NCBI GenBank assembly: GCA_016183765.1
Contig: JACPEA010000007.1
Span: 88,076 to 152,075, forward strand
Source of the DNA: Bacteroidota bacterium
GTDB lineage: Bacteria; Bacteroidota; Bacteroidia; Chitinophagales; Chitinophagaceae
Direction: 5' to 3'
Length of the DNA stretch: 64,000 nt
Position 1 is the first letter of the stretch. Each line of letters starts with the position of its first letter. The position numbers and the translations under genes are program-made. A model generated the notes under the pieces. The model was not told the DNA's origin. It did not search any database and saw only the letters and a program-made list of their open reading frames with translations. Shown here one piece after another: positions 8,987-16,856 of the stretch.

Positions 8987-10267
8987 ATGCGAAACTTTTT
9001 GTTTTGGGTACTGATGATAACAGGCATGGGTACGGTAACGGCACAAAGATTACCCGACCATGTGTATCGGCCGGATATACGCACTCCCAGGCTGTTTCAG
9101 CAGAATAACCAGCAAAGCCTGGCCCTGATCAGCCTGAATTCTTCAGACCTGCTGGAACTGCATTTCGATGATATGAGCGGGGTTCCTAAAAATTATTATT
9201 ACACTTATGTGCTGTGCAATGCCGACTGGACGCCGGCTGATGTGAGCCCGTTCGATTATATCAAAGGTTTTCCGCAGAACCGCCTCAGCCAGTACCGGGT
9301 TTCTACGGTTACTGCCAGCCGTTATGTACATTACCAGGCATTGTTGCCGGACCGGAACTGTATGCCTTCGAAAAGCGGTAACTACCTGTTGAAAGTTTAC
9401 CTGGATGCGGATACGTCCAAACTGGCTTTTACCAAACGGATGCTGGTAGTGGATAACTGGGCCAGCGTGGGTGTGCAGGTGCAGCAACCTTTTGATAATG
9501 AGATCTTGCGCACCCATCAGAAGATACAGTTGGCGGTGAATACGCAGCAACTGAATATACTGAGTCCGCAGCAGACCAAACTTGTGATCCTGCAGAACAA
9601 CCGCTGGGATGATGCGATCAGGGATATACAACCCACTTTCATTCGCGGGAAAATGATGGAATATAATGCAGAGCAGGACTGCATCTTCCCCGCAGGGAAA
9701 GAATACCGCTGGGCCGATCTGCAGAGTTTCCGGTTTTTGAGCGACAGGATGGACCGGGTAGACAAGGGCAGGGACCCCGTTGATGTGTACCTGAAACCCG
9801 ACCTGGAAAGGAACAACCTCCGTTACCTGTTTTTCCGCGACCGCAATGGCTGGGATGAGATCAACACAACAGAATCGCTGAATCCCTGGTGGCAAACGGA
9901 TTATGCGTATGTGCATTTTACTTTTGCGCCCGCCAGCAGGCAACCATTTGCCGGAAGATCGGTGTATTTGCTGGGATCACTTACCGGTAACCAGATAGGA
10001 GATACTTCGAGGATGGACTATGACGCGACCCGGGGGCTGTACACCAAGACCATTTTGCTGAAACAGGGTTATTACAGTTATGCTTATGTGACCAAAAGCG
10101 ATCGGCATCCGGAAGAAAAAGCAGACCCTTCGTTAACGGAAGGGAATTACTGGGAAACGGAGAATGAATATACTGTCCTGTTCTATTACCGTTCTTTCAG
10201 CAGCCGTCATGATGAACTGGTGGGCATCCGTTCAGTGAATTCACGTAATGAGCGGCAGGTCTATTGA
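8987..10267 (+). CDS. Type IX secretion system plug protein (DUF5103 family)
   Basis: A roughly 426-residue exported protein that matches the T9SS Plug family: signal peptide (LFWVLMITGMGTVTAQ), then VYRPDIRTPRLFQQNNQQSL and LISLNSSDLLELHFDDMSG near the N-terminus. YYYTYVLCNADWTP and FDYIKGFPQNRLSQYRVS follow, and the second domain carries YFFRDRNGW-type and DYDATRGLYTKTILLKQGYY segments. Plug closes the periplasmic side of the SprA translocon barrel when no substrate is present. Start at 8987 (MRNFLFW) gives the better signal peptide; an ATG three codons upstream is also possible. The other T9SS core genes are not in the window, but a sorting-domain cargo protein is at 33.8 kb. Confidence 0.83.
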   Translation: MRNFLFWVLMITGMGTVTAQRLPDHVYRPDIRTPRLFQQNNQQSLALISLNSSDLLELHFDDMSGVPKNYYYTYVLCNADWTPADVSPFDYIKGFPQNRLSQYRVSTVTASRYVHYQALLPDRNCMPSKSGNYLLKVYLDADTSKLAFTKRMLVVDNWASVGVQVQQPFDNEILRTHQKIQLAVNTQQLNILSPQQTKLVILQNNRWDDAIRDIQPTFIRGKMMEYNAEQDCIFPAGKEYRWADLQSFRFLSDRMDRVDKGRDPVDVYLKPDLERNNLRYLFFRDRNGWDEINTTESLNPWWQTDYAYVHFTFAPASRQPFAGRSVYLLGSLTGNQIGDTSRMDYDATRGLYTKTILLKQGYYSYAYVTKSDRHPEEKADPSLTEGNYWETENEYTVLFYYRSFSSRHDELVGIRSVNSRNERQVY

Positions 10268-10319
10268 AAACATATGTACCCTGGATATTTATTTCAGTCA
10301 GAATCCTTCAAAAAAATAG

Positions 10320-10348
10320 TTGAATTAGCCTGTCAACCCTTATTTTTG
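10320..10348 (+). promoter_or_regulatory. Promoter of the SRP RNA
   Basis: TTG (10320-10322), 18 bp, then a perfect TAnnTTTG box (TATTTTTG, 10341-10348). The first base of the RNA's closing helix, 10353, is exactly 12 bp past the first T of the box, so that T is about -12. This gives an internal ruler for other promoters here. Confidence 0.7.
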
Positions 10349-10352
10349 CGGC

Positions 10353-10446
10353 GGCAGGTCTCGCACGACCAGCTCCTGCTGAACCTCCCCAGGGCAGGAA
10401 TGCAGCAAGGATAAGCGGTTGAGCGGTGCGATGCGAGTAGCCTGCC
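10353..10446 (+). ncRNA. ffs: Signal recognition particle RNA, small bacterial type
   Basis: A 94-nt RNA that binds Ffh and targets membrane proteins to the translocon. The ends pair (GGCAGG 10353-10358 with CCTGCC 10441-10446). The conserved apical region is recognisable (GCTGAACCTCCCCAGG, then GCAGGAATGCAGCAAGG), containing the Ffh-binding symmetric and asymmetric loops. A run of eight or more T after 10447 acts as the terminator. Its own promoter lies immediately upstream. The family call rests on the apical motif and length. Confidence 0.85.
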
Positions 10447-10551
10447 ATTTTTTTTCTTCTATTCGCGAATTGGCTGATGGCGAATGAACGGAAGCCAATC
10501 CGCCAAATCCATCATCCGCCAATCCATTAATTCATAACCTGCAATACCATT

Positions 10552-11202
10552 ATGAAATTTTTTATTGACACGGGTAACCTGGCCCAGATCAAGGAAGCCA
10601 ATGATTTAGGAATCCTGGATGGTGTAACCACCAACCCCAGTTTAATGGCCAAAGAAGGGGTTAAAGGCGAAGAAGCCATTGCCCAGCATTACAAAGCCAT
10701 TTGCGAACTGGTGGATGGTGATATCAGTGCAGAAGTGCTGTCAACCGATTTCGCCTCCATGGTGGAAGAAGGAAAAAAACTGGCTGCCATTCACCCCAAT
10801 ATCGTTGTAAAAGTTCCCATGATCAAAGATGGTATCAAAGCCATCAAGTGGTTTACCGATAATGGTATCCGTACCAACTGCACGCTGGTATTCTCGGCCG
10901 GACAGGCCATACTGGCTGCCAAAGCGGGTGCTGCTTATGTATCTCCCTTTATTGGTCGTATCGATGATAGTGGCTGGGACGGAATGGAACTGATCGGTCA
11001 GATCCGTCATATTTTTGATATTCAGAATTACAAAACGGAGATCCTGGCTGCATCTATCCGCAACCCGCTGCACATCATCAAAGCCGCTGAACTGGGTGCC
11101 GATGTGTGTACCTGCCCGCTGGATTCTATCCTGGGCCTGCTGAAACATCCGTTAACAGATATCGGCCTGGCTAAATTCCTGGAAGACGCAAAGAAAATGT
11201 AA
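10552..11202 (+). CDS. fsa: Transaldolase-like fructose-6-phosphate aldolase (TalC/MipB type)
   Basis: A 216-residue class I aldolase of the small transaldolase subfamily. The Schiff-base lysine sits in [12 protein letters not shown] (Lys87). Other signatures are [62 protein letters not shown] and [12 protein letters not shown]. The family either cleaves fructose 6-phosphate to dihydroxyacetone and glyceraldehyde 3-phosphate or acts as a true transaldolase; sequence alone does not separate these. It is followed 26 bp later by a good intrinsic terminator and appears to be a single-gene unit. Confidence 0.9.
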   Translation: MKFFIDTGNLAQIKEANDLGILDGVTTNPSLMAKEGVKGEEAIAQHYKAICELVDGDISAEVLSTDFASMVEEGKKLAAIHPNIVVKVPMIKDGIKAIKWFTDNGIRTNCTLVFSAGQAILAAKAGAAYVSPFIGRIDDSGWDGMELIGQIRHIFDIQNYKTEILAASIRNPLHIIKAAELGADVCTCPLDSILGLLKHPLTDIGLAKFLEDAKKM

Positions 11203-11228
11203 CAACAACGAAAAAACTATCTATAAGA

Positions 11229-11253
11229 AAACCCACCGGAAAGTGGGTTTTTT
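11229..11253 (+). terminator. Intrinsic terminator after fsa
   Basis: AAACCCAC (11229-11236), a six-base loop, GTGGGTTT (11243-11250) and a T run to 11253. It lies between convergent genes and the A-rich left side could also serve the opposite strand. Confidence 0.85.
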
Positions 11254-11261
11254 CTTGTCGG

Positions 11262-12308
11262 CTATTGTAAGTTCATCACTTTTCTTTCCCGGCTGCTTTC
11301 CCTGGCCGCTTCAATGATCTGCATTACATGAATACCATCTGTAGCTGATACGGGCACCGGTTTGCCGTGGCGCAGCGATTGGTAAATGCCCTCATAATAC
11401 CCGTAATAATTTCCCTGCAGGGTGGGTACTTTTTCACGTATCAACTGGCCGTCCTTTTCTGTATGCAACAGTCCCTGTTCCGATATGGGCTCTGTTCCCC
11501 AGTCTGTCAGGTTGGGTTTCTCATTGGCCAGCAACCGGGTTTCCTGCACGTCCGCCCTTGTCTTCAGAAAAGATCCTTTGCGCCCATGGATCACATAAGA
11601 AGGGAAGGGCTCGCGCACCTGGTATCCCGATTTTAAACGAACACGCAGCAGGGGATAATACAGCAGTATCTCAAAATAATCATCTACCTGCGAACCCGGC
11701 CGCGTGATGCGGATATCCGCAAAAACAGCCTGCGGCATACCGAACAAATGAAGGGCCTGGTCTATCAGGTGCGGTCCCAGGTCATTTAAGATCCCCGCAC
11801 CGGGAGCAGGCATTTCTTTGTGTAGTTTGGGACTCAACTCATCCTTAAAACGGTCGAAATGGATTTCTGCTTCCATGATCTCGCCCAGCCAGCCTTCCTG
11901 AACGATTTGTTCAACGGTTCTAAAGTCACTGTCCCACCTGCGGTTCTGGAACACGGAGAGCACCAACTGACGCTGTTCCGCCAATGCGTTCAGTTCAACA
12001 GCTTCGGCCACGGTGGTGGTAAATGCTTTCTCTACCACGGCATGTTTGCCTGCCAGTAATACCTGTTTGGTGAAATCATAATGGGTTCCGGTAGGGGTAT
12101 TGACCACCACCAGTTCTATGGACGGGTCGGTCAGTATTTCTTCCAGTGAGCGGTATATCCTGGCCTGCGGATAAAATGCGGCTGATGCTGATTGGCTTCT
12201 TTCCCAGATGCCGGTAAGTTCGAATCCTTTGTGCAGATCGATGAAAGGGGCATGGAAGACCCTTCCAGACATGCCGAAGGAGAGTATGGCTGTTTTAATA
12301 GGAGACAT
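11262..12308 (-). CDS. Gfo/Idh/MocA family oxidoreductase
   Basis: A 348-residue NAD(P)-dependent dehydrogenase of the glucose-fructose/inositol family, usually acting on sugars or sugar acids. The N-terminal Rossmann fold starts at once (TAILSFGMSGRVFHAPFI) and includes VVVNTPTGTHYDF. The usual EKP motif reads EKAF here (GKHAVVEKAFTTTVAEA). The C-terminal domain has GAGILNDLGPHLIDQALHLFG, with the catalytic-region Asp and His. No partner genes are adjacent. The substrate cannot be predicted; the E-K-A variant is a minor oddity found in part of the family. Confidence 0.9.
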   Translation of the reverse strand: MSPIKTAILSFGMSGRVFHAPFIDLHKGFELTGIWERSQSASAAFYPQARIYRSLEEILTDPSIELVVVNTPTGTHYDFTKQVLLAGKHAVVEKAFTTTVAEAVELNALAEQRQLVLSVFQNRRWDSDFRTVEQIVQEGWLGEIMEAEIHFDRFKDELSPKLHKEMPAPGAGILNDLGPHLIDQALHLFGMPQAVFADIRITRPGSQVDDYFEILLYYPLLRVRLKSGYQVREPFPSYVIHGRKGSFLKTRADVQETRLLANEKPNLTDWGTEPISEQGLLHTEKDGQLIREKVPTLQGNYYGYYEGIYQSLRHGKPVPVSATDGIHVMQIIEAARESSRERKVMNLQ

Positions 12309-12325
12309 GATAAGATAATAAGATA

Positions 12326-12377
12326 ATGAGTGAATGAGTGGATGAGTGGATGAGTGAATGAGTGAATGAGTGAATGA
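12326..12377. repeat. 8-bp tandem repeat GAGTGAAT/GAGTGGAT
   Basis: Six or so direct copies of an 8-bp word just upstream of the oxidoreductase start. The same word appears inverted at 60909-60945 in the sdh operon, and a related GAGTGGTGAGTAGTGAG sequence is at 55.4 kb. Confidence 0.7.
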
Positions 12378-12482
12378 TGCGTTTGGTTAAAATTAGAAAA
12401 CCTGATCCATTTTGGAGCAGGTTTTATGGAAGAGATTACGATAACGGTTTAGTTGGTTGCGGTGGGGTGGTTTTTCGTACTC

Positions 12483-12620
12483 TTACATTTTAGCGGGATA
12501 GGAGATCCTGTTGCTGATCCATTTTTCAGCGGGTTTGCCCGGCAGGGAATGATTGAACCTTTCTTTTTGAACATAAGGTATCGTTTTAAACAGGATCACC
12601 AGACTTGCCGATATGGCTGA
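12483..12620 (-). pseudogene. Possible remnant of a TonB C-terminal-like domain
   Basis: An open stretch of 45 codons preceded by stop codons and without an ATG ends at a TAA at 12483. Its peptide (YVQKERFNHSLPGKPAEKW, then ISNRISYPAKM) reads like real protein and resembles the beginning of Bacteroidota TonB C-terminal domains (an FPGG..AW..fl..nl.YP pattern). It would be an internal fragment without start or end. The likeness is judged by eye and could be chance. Confidence 0.25.
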
Positions 12621-12699
12621 TTACTACTGGTATAGAGGCTTATTCAGGGACATTAACATCGTATTTGCATTTTTATTTTTCTATTTATCTAAAAAGTCG

Positions 12700-12707
12700 T
12701 AATTTTG
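12700..12707 (+). promoter_or_regulatory. TAnnTTTG promoter box
   Basis: A perfect box, TAATTTTG, would start RNA near 12712, 128 bp upstream of the small ORF at 12840. No clear -33 TTG at the right distance. Confidence 0.4.
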
Positions 12708-12839
12708 CACCCTGAAACTGAGCACGTATTATTAAAGACTCTCATGGGTGATGTTATCTGGAGTTTCTTCTAACGATTGAATTGGTTCTTTTCTCCTTTC
12801 TGCTCAGTATAAAACGTAACAGTAAAAATTAGAAATATT

Positions 12840-13043
12840 ATGAAGAATAATGTCATGCCTTCTATTGTCCAAATCGAGGCAAATGAATTGAAACAACTGG
12901 TAAGCGAAGTAAAAGAGACCGTTGCAACAGGTGTACTTCCGGTGAATCGTAAAAAAGCACAAAGTCGTTTTGGCGCTGTTGATATGTGGAAACTCCGTCG
13001 TGGTATGAAAACCACGCGTGTGTCATGCCGCATGTTTCTGTAA
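12840..13043 (+). CDS. Small basic protein of unknown function (67 aa)
   Basis: A 67-residue ORF starting MKNNVMPSIVQIE. The first half is an amphipathic acidic helix (ANELKQLVSEVKETVATG). The second half is basic and Trp-containing (NRKKAQSRFGAVDMWKLRRG). It has its own promoter-like box 130 bp upstream, and a strong plus-strand terminator 200 bp downstream, so it probably forms an independent transcript with long untranslated ends. The F-x2-VDMW-x2-RRGMK pattern reminds me of short conserved Bacteroidota hypotheticals. No function can be given. It could be DNA- or RNA-binding judging only from charge. Confidence 0.5.
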   Translation: MKNNVMPSIVQIEANELKQLVSEVKETVATGVLPVNRKKAQSRFGAVDMWKLRRGMKTTRVSCRMFL

Positions 13044-13241
13044 CACCGATCCTGCTGATTCCTGGCTGGGAAGCGCCTTGTTTATGAGGGAGCAGGAACT
13101 GTTTTCTGAAAACCAAACCGTTCGCCGATAAAAAACCCCCAACGCCCGAATAATCAGTTTTGTGCGGGTAATCGCAAGTAGTTTTATCCTGTTAAAGGGT
13201 ACAACTCGGTGGCATAGCAATCGGTACCGGGTAAATCATCC

Positions 13242-13269
13242 GAAGCCCCTGCAAAGGGGCTTCTTTTTT
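13242..13269 (+). terminator. Strong intrinsic terminator
   Basis: GAAGCCCC (13242-13249), a short loop, GGGGCTTC (13256-13263) and a six-T run (13264-13269). The T run is on the plus strand, so it ends a transcript coming from the left, although it abuts the stop codon of the convergent acetyltransferase gene. The 13044-13241 stretch before it has no convincing ORF. Confidence 0.8.
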
Positions 13270-13792
13270 AGAGCTGTTTACAGAGTATCACCATACCCCG
13301 GTACATTTCTTTCATATTGTCAAAAGGCAATACCAGCCTGCCACATTCCGTATATCCCATCTTTTTGTAAAAACGGATGGCATCGAGACTGGTGTCCATG
13401 GCTTTCAGAAAAACAAGCTGTTGGTTGTGCTGCCGGGCAACTGCTTCACTTAGTTCCATCAACTGCTTGCCGATCCCTTTTCCCGCAAAAGATTTGTGCA
13501 GGTAGATCCTTTCGATCTCCAGCCCGGTTTTGTTTTCACAAACATGGCATACCGACTGCATTTTTAGTTTGAGATATCCCTTTGGTAAACCTTTATCATC
13601 GTATACGATATAATGCAGGTTATTGGGGTCGGCCAGCTCTGCCTGCAGTTTGGCTTCGGGATAGGCATATTCATCCATATACCATTCAGCGCCGCCGGGG
13701 TGCCACAAATGCAGGTAATGTTCCACATAAATGGCTTTTGCCAGTAAAGAGAGTTCTGCTGCTTTTGATGCGTCTATCTGTTGAAAGTTCAT
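13268..13792 (-). CDS. GNAT family N-acetyltransferase
   Basis: A 174-residue protein with the acetyl-CoA binding P-loop of GNAT enzymes (EIERIYLHKSFAGKGIGKQL, about residues 92-111) and the C-terminal FYKKMGYTECGRL segment. Full length for the family. The acceptor substrate is unknown. Its start overlaps the stop of the upstream thioesterase gene by 4 bp (ATGA arrangement), so the two are cotranscribed and probably translationally coupled. Confidence 0.9.
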   Translation of the reverse strand: MNFQQIDASKAAELSLLAKAIYVEHYLHLWHPGGAEWYMDEYAYPEAKLQAELADPNNLHYIVYDDKGLPKGYLKLKMQSVCHVCENKTGLEIERIYLHKSFAGKGIGKQLMELSEAVARQHNQQLVFLKAMDTSLDAIRFYKKMGYTECGRLVLPFDNMKEMYRGMVILCKQL

Positions 13793-14238
13793 AAAGTTTT
13801 CTTTTCGGTCCAGCTGAAATCGGCTGTCCTGGGCATGCTGTCAAATACCTTCCGGAAGGATTCCGGTGGTACGGCCAGTTTACGGGTAGTGGTATCGATC
13901 CAGGCCCCGTCGATGGTGATGATGGCGCTGAGCGTGGTACCGTTCTTCCAGACTTCGTGCACCATGGTCCAGCGGCTCATATCGTGGGTGCTTTTCACCA
14001 TTTTCAGTGATATCTCCACTTCGTCGCTGAAATGGATCTCTCTTTTGAATACACATTCTTCTCGGAAGAGGATGGGGCCTATTTGGTTCTCTTGCATCAC
14101 AAAAGGCGTAAGTCCATGTTCTGTCATGAACGCAACCCGCACAAAAGCGCCAAAATCATAATACACGGAATGACGCAGGTGAAAATTGGGGTCAATATCG
14201 CTCCACCTGATCTCTATCTGTTTGTTATATCCACTCAT
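13789..14238 (-). CDS. Acyl-CoA thioesterase, hotdog fold (4HBT/FadM-like)
   Basis: A 149-residue single hotdog-domain protein. The N-terminal IRWSDIDPNFHLRHSVYYDF carries the Asp of the 4HBT/YbgC active site (usually W-x-D-x-D-x-x-x-H) and the helix that packs into the sheet. It hydrolyses acyl-CoA or related thioesters; chain length is not predictable. First gene of a two-gene operon with the GNAT gene, which starts in its stop codon. Confidence 0.85.
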   Translation of the reverse strand: MSGYNKQIEIRWSDIDPNFHLRHSVYYDFGAFVRVAFMTEHGLTPFVMQENQIGPILFREECVFKREIHFSDEVEISLKMVKSTHDMSRWTMVHEVWKNGTTLSAIITIDGAWIDTTTRKLAVPPESFRKVFDSMPRTADFSWTEKKTL

Positions 14239-14294
14239 GTAAGCGTCTTTAAATAGAGTTAATTTCTGCTATGTTTACCATTCCATTCAAAATT

Positions 14295-14672
14295 ATGCAG
14301 GAAACAGAAAAAACAGGTCATTTATTTGATGATCTGCAGCAGGGAGATTGTTGGGTGGGACTGAACATGCAGCGGGTGTTGGAGGGTGTGACCAATCATA
14401 CAGCAGTTCAGAAACTGTATGAGAAGGGTAACTGTATCTGGCAACTCGTTAACCACATCATTTACTGGCGTAAAACAGTGATGATCCGTTTACAGGGGAA
14501 TAACGCGCAACCACCTATGCCCGACATGTACCTGCCCGATGAGCCGGATGATGTATTCTGGCAAACCACGCGTAAGCCCAAAGAGGTTGATGAACGAGAT
14601 GAACCGATGTTTCATCAGGTTATGCCAGGCCATTTTCAGGTAGTTCTGTATCATATATCATTTTTTGGATGA
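14295..14672 (+). pseudogene. DinB-like protein, truncated at the 3' end
   Basis: Begins like a normal DinB/DUF1569-type four-helix protein (MQETEKTGHLFDDLQQGDCW, then GNCIWQLVNHIIYWRKTVMIRLQG with the first metal-ligand His). After about residue 105 the sequence no longer fits the family. The last helix, with its HxxYHxGQI metal-binding His pair, is missing and the frame stops after VVLYHISFFG. Family members are 150-170 residues; this has 125. It lies immediately before the permease fragment, so its tail was probably lost in the same rearrangement. Confidence 0.65.
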
Positions 14673-14705
14673 TACCCGGCGAACATAGATTTGCCGGATA
14701 TCTAA

Positions 14706-15206
14706 TTATTCGCTTCTCAATGTTTTTACCGGGTTGGTCAGTGCTGCTTTGGTAGCATTCATGCTCACCGTTAACAAGGCGACCGCCAGCATCAATAAAC
14801 CTACTGCAAAAAATATCCAGATAGAGACCCCTATGCGATAACTGAAATTCTCCAGCCAGCGGTGCATGCCCCACCAGGCAGTAGGTATGGCAATCAGGAA
14901 CGCGATGGCTACCAGGTACATGAATCCTTTCGACAGCAATAACAACAGTTGCTGTAATGAAGCGCCCAGTACTTTGCGGATACCGATCTCTTTTTTTCTT
15001 CTCTCTATCGATGAAGACACCAGTCCGAATAAACCGAGGCAACAGATAAAAATACCCAGGCCGGCAAAGATCACGGACAAACGGCCGATCAGCTGTTCTG
15101 TCTTGAATTTCTGGTTGAATTCATCATCAGCAAAGCTGAATTCGAAAGGGAAGGCAGGACTGTATTTTTTATAGATGGATTCAATGGCGGCCATAGTCTT
15201 ACGGAT
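14706..15206 (-). pseudogene. C-terminal fragment of a MacB/FtsX-type ABC permease
   Basis: About 165 codons corresponding to the last fifth of the roughly 800-residue Bacteroidota permeases. There is a periplasmic end piece (TMAAIESIYKKYSPAFPFEF), then a membrane helix with the conserved cytoplasmic loop ERRKKEIGIRKVLGAS, two more helices and the family ending NPVKTLRSE. The natural stop is intact, and a hairpin (CCGGC 14676-14680, GCCGG 14693-14697) follows it. The 5' part is missing: homology stops near 15203, exactly where the sigma-54 regulator begins on the other strand. Confidence 0.8.
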
Positions 15207-15818
15207 ATCGGGAACATTTCTTTACAACAGCAGGCCAAACTGCTTACGGTCTTGCAGAACCGGCAGGTTACACGTTTAGGCGCTAATCAGCCCGTGCCGA
15301 TTGATATCCGGCTGATCTGCGCCACAAACATACCGCTAAGCGAGCTGGCCAATGAGAACCGTTTCCGCAAAGACCTGATCTATCGGATCAATACGGTTGA
15401 GATCACCGTGCCGCCGCTTCGTAAACGTAAGGATGATATCCTGCTGCTGGCCAAACATTTTGCCAAGACCTATGCAAACAAATACCTGAAGCCGAATATC
15501 CAGTTTCATCCATCGGCTATGGAAAAGTTGCAGCATTACCCATTCCCCGGAAATGTACGGGAGTTACAATATACCATTGAACGCGCCATCATCATGGCTG
15601 ATAGTGATACCATCGGTTCGGCGGACCTGCTGTTTTCGCCCATCGAATCCTCCGTAACGGAGTCGCAGGAAGATGAAGTGTTTAAACTGAGCACCATGGA
15701 AAAGAACACGATTATGAAAGTGATCGAAAAACACAATGGTAATATCAGTAAAGCTACCAGGGAACTGGGGCTCACCAGAACCGCATTGTACAGAAGACTT
15801 AGTAAATATGACATATAG
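15204..15818 (+). pseudogene. Sigma-54-dependent response regulator, N-terminal part deleted
   Basis: The frame picks up in the middle of the AAA+ domain (DIGNISLQQQAKLLTVLQNR, normally preceded by GGTLFLDE). It runs through RLICATN, FRKDLIYRINTVEITVPPLR, the arginine-finger region and FPGNVRELQYTIERAI to a C-terminal Fis-type helix-turn-helix (NGNISKATRELGLTRTALYRRL). The receiver domain with its phospho-Asp, the Walker A and the GAFTGA loop are all absent, so it cannot be a working activator. No natural ATG; TTG at 15252 is the first possible start. Its 3' end overlaps the kinase start by 11 bp, the usual operon layout. Confidence 0.85.
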
Positions 15819-16599
15819 AAGGATCCAGTGGGATATCCTCACCCGCGTACTGTTGTTGTTGCTTACCCTTTGTGCCGCAGCCTTTCTGCTGGTAAAGCAG
15901 TGGTACGTATACGAGATATTGGTACTGCCTGTGATCATCTACCAGGTATTTGATTTTTACAGCTACCACAAACAGGCACAGCGGGAAGTGGAACAGTTTG
16001 TGGAATCGATCCATTACAGGGATTTCTCCCGGAACTTCAACGTGACACAGGCGCCTGAAGACCTGGAAGTGGGTATCAACACCATCAAACGCCGCAGCGA
16101 GGGGCTGCTGAAATTTGCAGAAGTATACCGGAACCTGAACAAGATCACCAATCCTACCCTGAAACATGTCTTCGTGCGCGAGCTGTTCGGGAACATGCAT
16201 AACCTGATGCAGCCAACACTTAACCAGAAAGGTATTGAGATGGAAGTGATACTGAAAGACCCCGACCTGGCTGTGGAAGTGGATGCCAACCTGGTCGAAC
16301 AGGTATTGATCAACCTGATCGTGAACGCTATTGAGGCGGTGAAGGAAAGTGAACACCCGAGGATCGTGCTTTCAACGCTGCAATCATCCAAGCATAAACT
16401 GGCCATTAAAGTGTCGGATAATGGGTATGGCATGAGCGAAGAGGTGATGAACAATATCTTCATACCTTTTTTCAGCACCAAAAAGAACGGCAGTGGTATC
16501 GGTCTGAGCCTGTGTAAACAGATCATGATGTTACACAAGGGTAATATTACGGTTCAGTCGGTGGAAGGGAAGGGCTCCGTGTTTACATTGCAGTTTTAA
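15808..16599 (+). CDS. Histidine kinase lacking the phospho-acceptor segment
   Basis: A 263-residue membrane protein. It has two N-terminal membrane helices (about 10-30 and 34-52), a linker (QREVEQFVESIHYRDFSRNF), then directly the second dimerisation helix (NTIKRRSEGLLKFAEVYRNL) and an intact HATPase_c domain: N box NLIVNAIEAV, G1 VSDNGYGM, F box IPFFSTKKNGSG, G2 GIGLSLCKQIM. Related NtrB-like kinases are about 430 residues and carry an H box reading roughly LTHEIMNSxxPI before the KRRSEGLL helix. That part is missing here by an in-frame gap near residues 78-92. The ATG at 15808 fits the membrane topology and overlaps the regulator stop. Confidence 0.8.
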   Translation: MTYRRIQWDILTRVLLLLLTLCAAAFLLVKQWYVYEILVLPVIIYQVFDFYSYHKQAQREVEQFVESIHYRDFSRNFNVTQAPEDLEVGINTIKRRSEGLLKFAEVYRNLNKITNPTLKHVFVRELFGNMHNLMQPTLNQKGIEMEVILKDPDLAVEVDANLVEQVLINLIVNAIEAVKESEHPRIVLSTLQSSKHKLAIKVSDNGYGMSEEVMNNIFIPFFSTKKNGSGIGLSLCKQIMMLHKGNITVQSVEGKGSVFTLQF

Positions 16600-16608
16600 T
16601 GCAGGATC

Positions 16609-16854
16609 TCAATGCTCCCGGGTAAGGGCCTGCTGCATTTTGTCCTTACTGGCATCGGGCAGGGTTTCATGTACCTGCATCTGCCTGGCCATACGGCCGA
16701 TAAAACCACTCTGTTCTTCAAACCTCCGGCACATGCTGCAGAGGGCCATATGTGCACGCAGCTGCCATTTTTCGAGCCATGACAACCGGTTCTCCTCTTT
16801 TTTAGAAACAAGTAGCGTAGCTTTTTTACAACTGATCATCAGGGATTTCATCAA
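16609..16854 (-). CDS. Small zinc-finger (ZAS-like) protein, probable anti-sigma factor
   Basis: An 81-residue soluble protein with an H-x3-C-x2-C arrangement (HMALCSMCRRF), preceded by another Cys near residue 9, the zinc-binding pattern of zf-HC2 anti-sigma domains. It starts 2 bp after the upstream ECF sigma gene ends and so is cotranscribed with it. It likely binds the sigma factor in the cytoplasm. No membrane segment, unlike many ZAS anti-sigmas. Confidence 0.7.
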   Translation of the reverse strand: MMKSLMISCKKATLLVSKKEENRLSWLEKWQLRAHMALCSMCRRFEEQSGFIGRMARQMQVHETLPDASKDKMQQALTREH

Positions 16855-16856
16855 AA

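Larger units (their letters stand above)
12309..12699. other. Spacer with repeats, a hairpin and a gene remnant
   Basis: No intact gene. From left to right it holds an 8-bp tandem repeat (12326-12377), a hairpin with 8-bp arms AAAACCTG/CAGGTTTT (12397-12425) that could terminate either strand, and a short open stretch on the minus strand at 12483-12620. AT-rich DNA then leads to a promoter-like box at 12700. Confidence 0.6.

Noticed and set aside
8894..9046. N-terminal extension of the LolC/E-like permease to an upstream start
   Set aside because: The extra 51 residues are Cys/His-rich, overlap the divergent plug gene start and precede the normal family N-terminus.
9143..9943. A 266-codon minus-strand open frame opposite the T9SS plug gene
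   Set aside because: The plus-strand protein has clear family motifs across this stretch and a signal peptide; the antisense product has no recognisable features.
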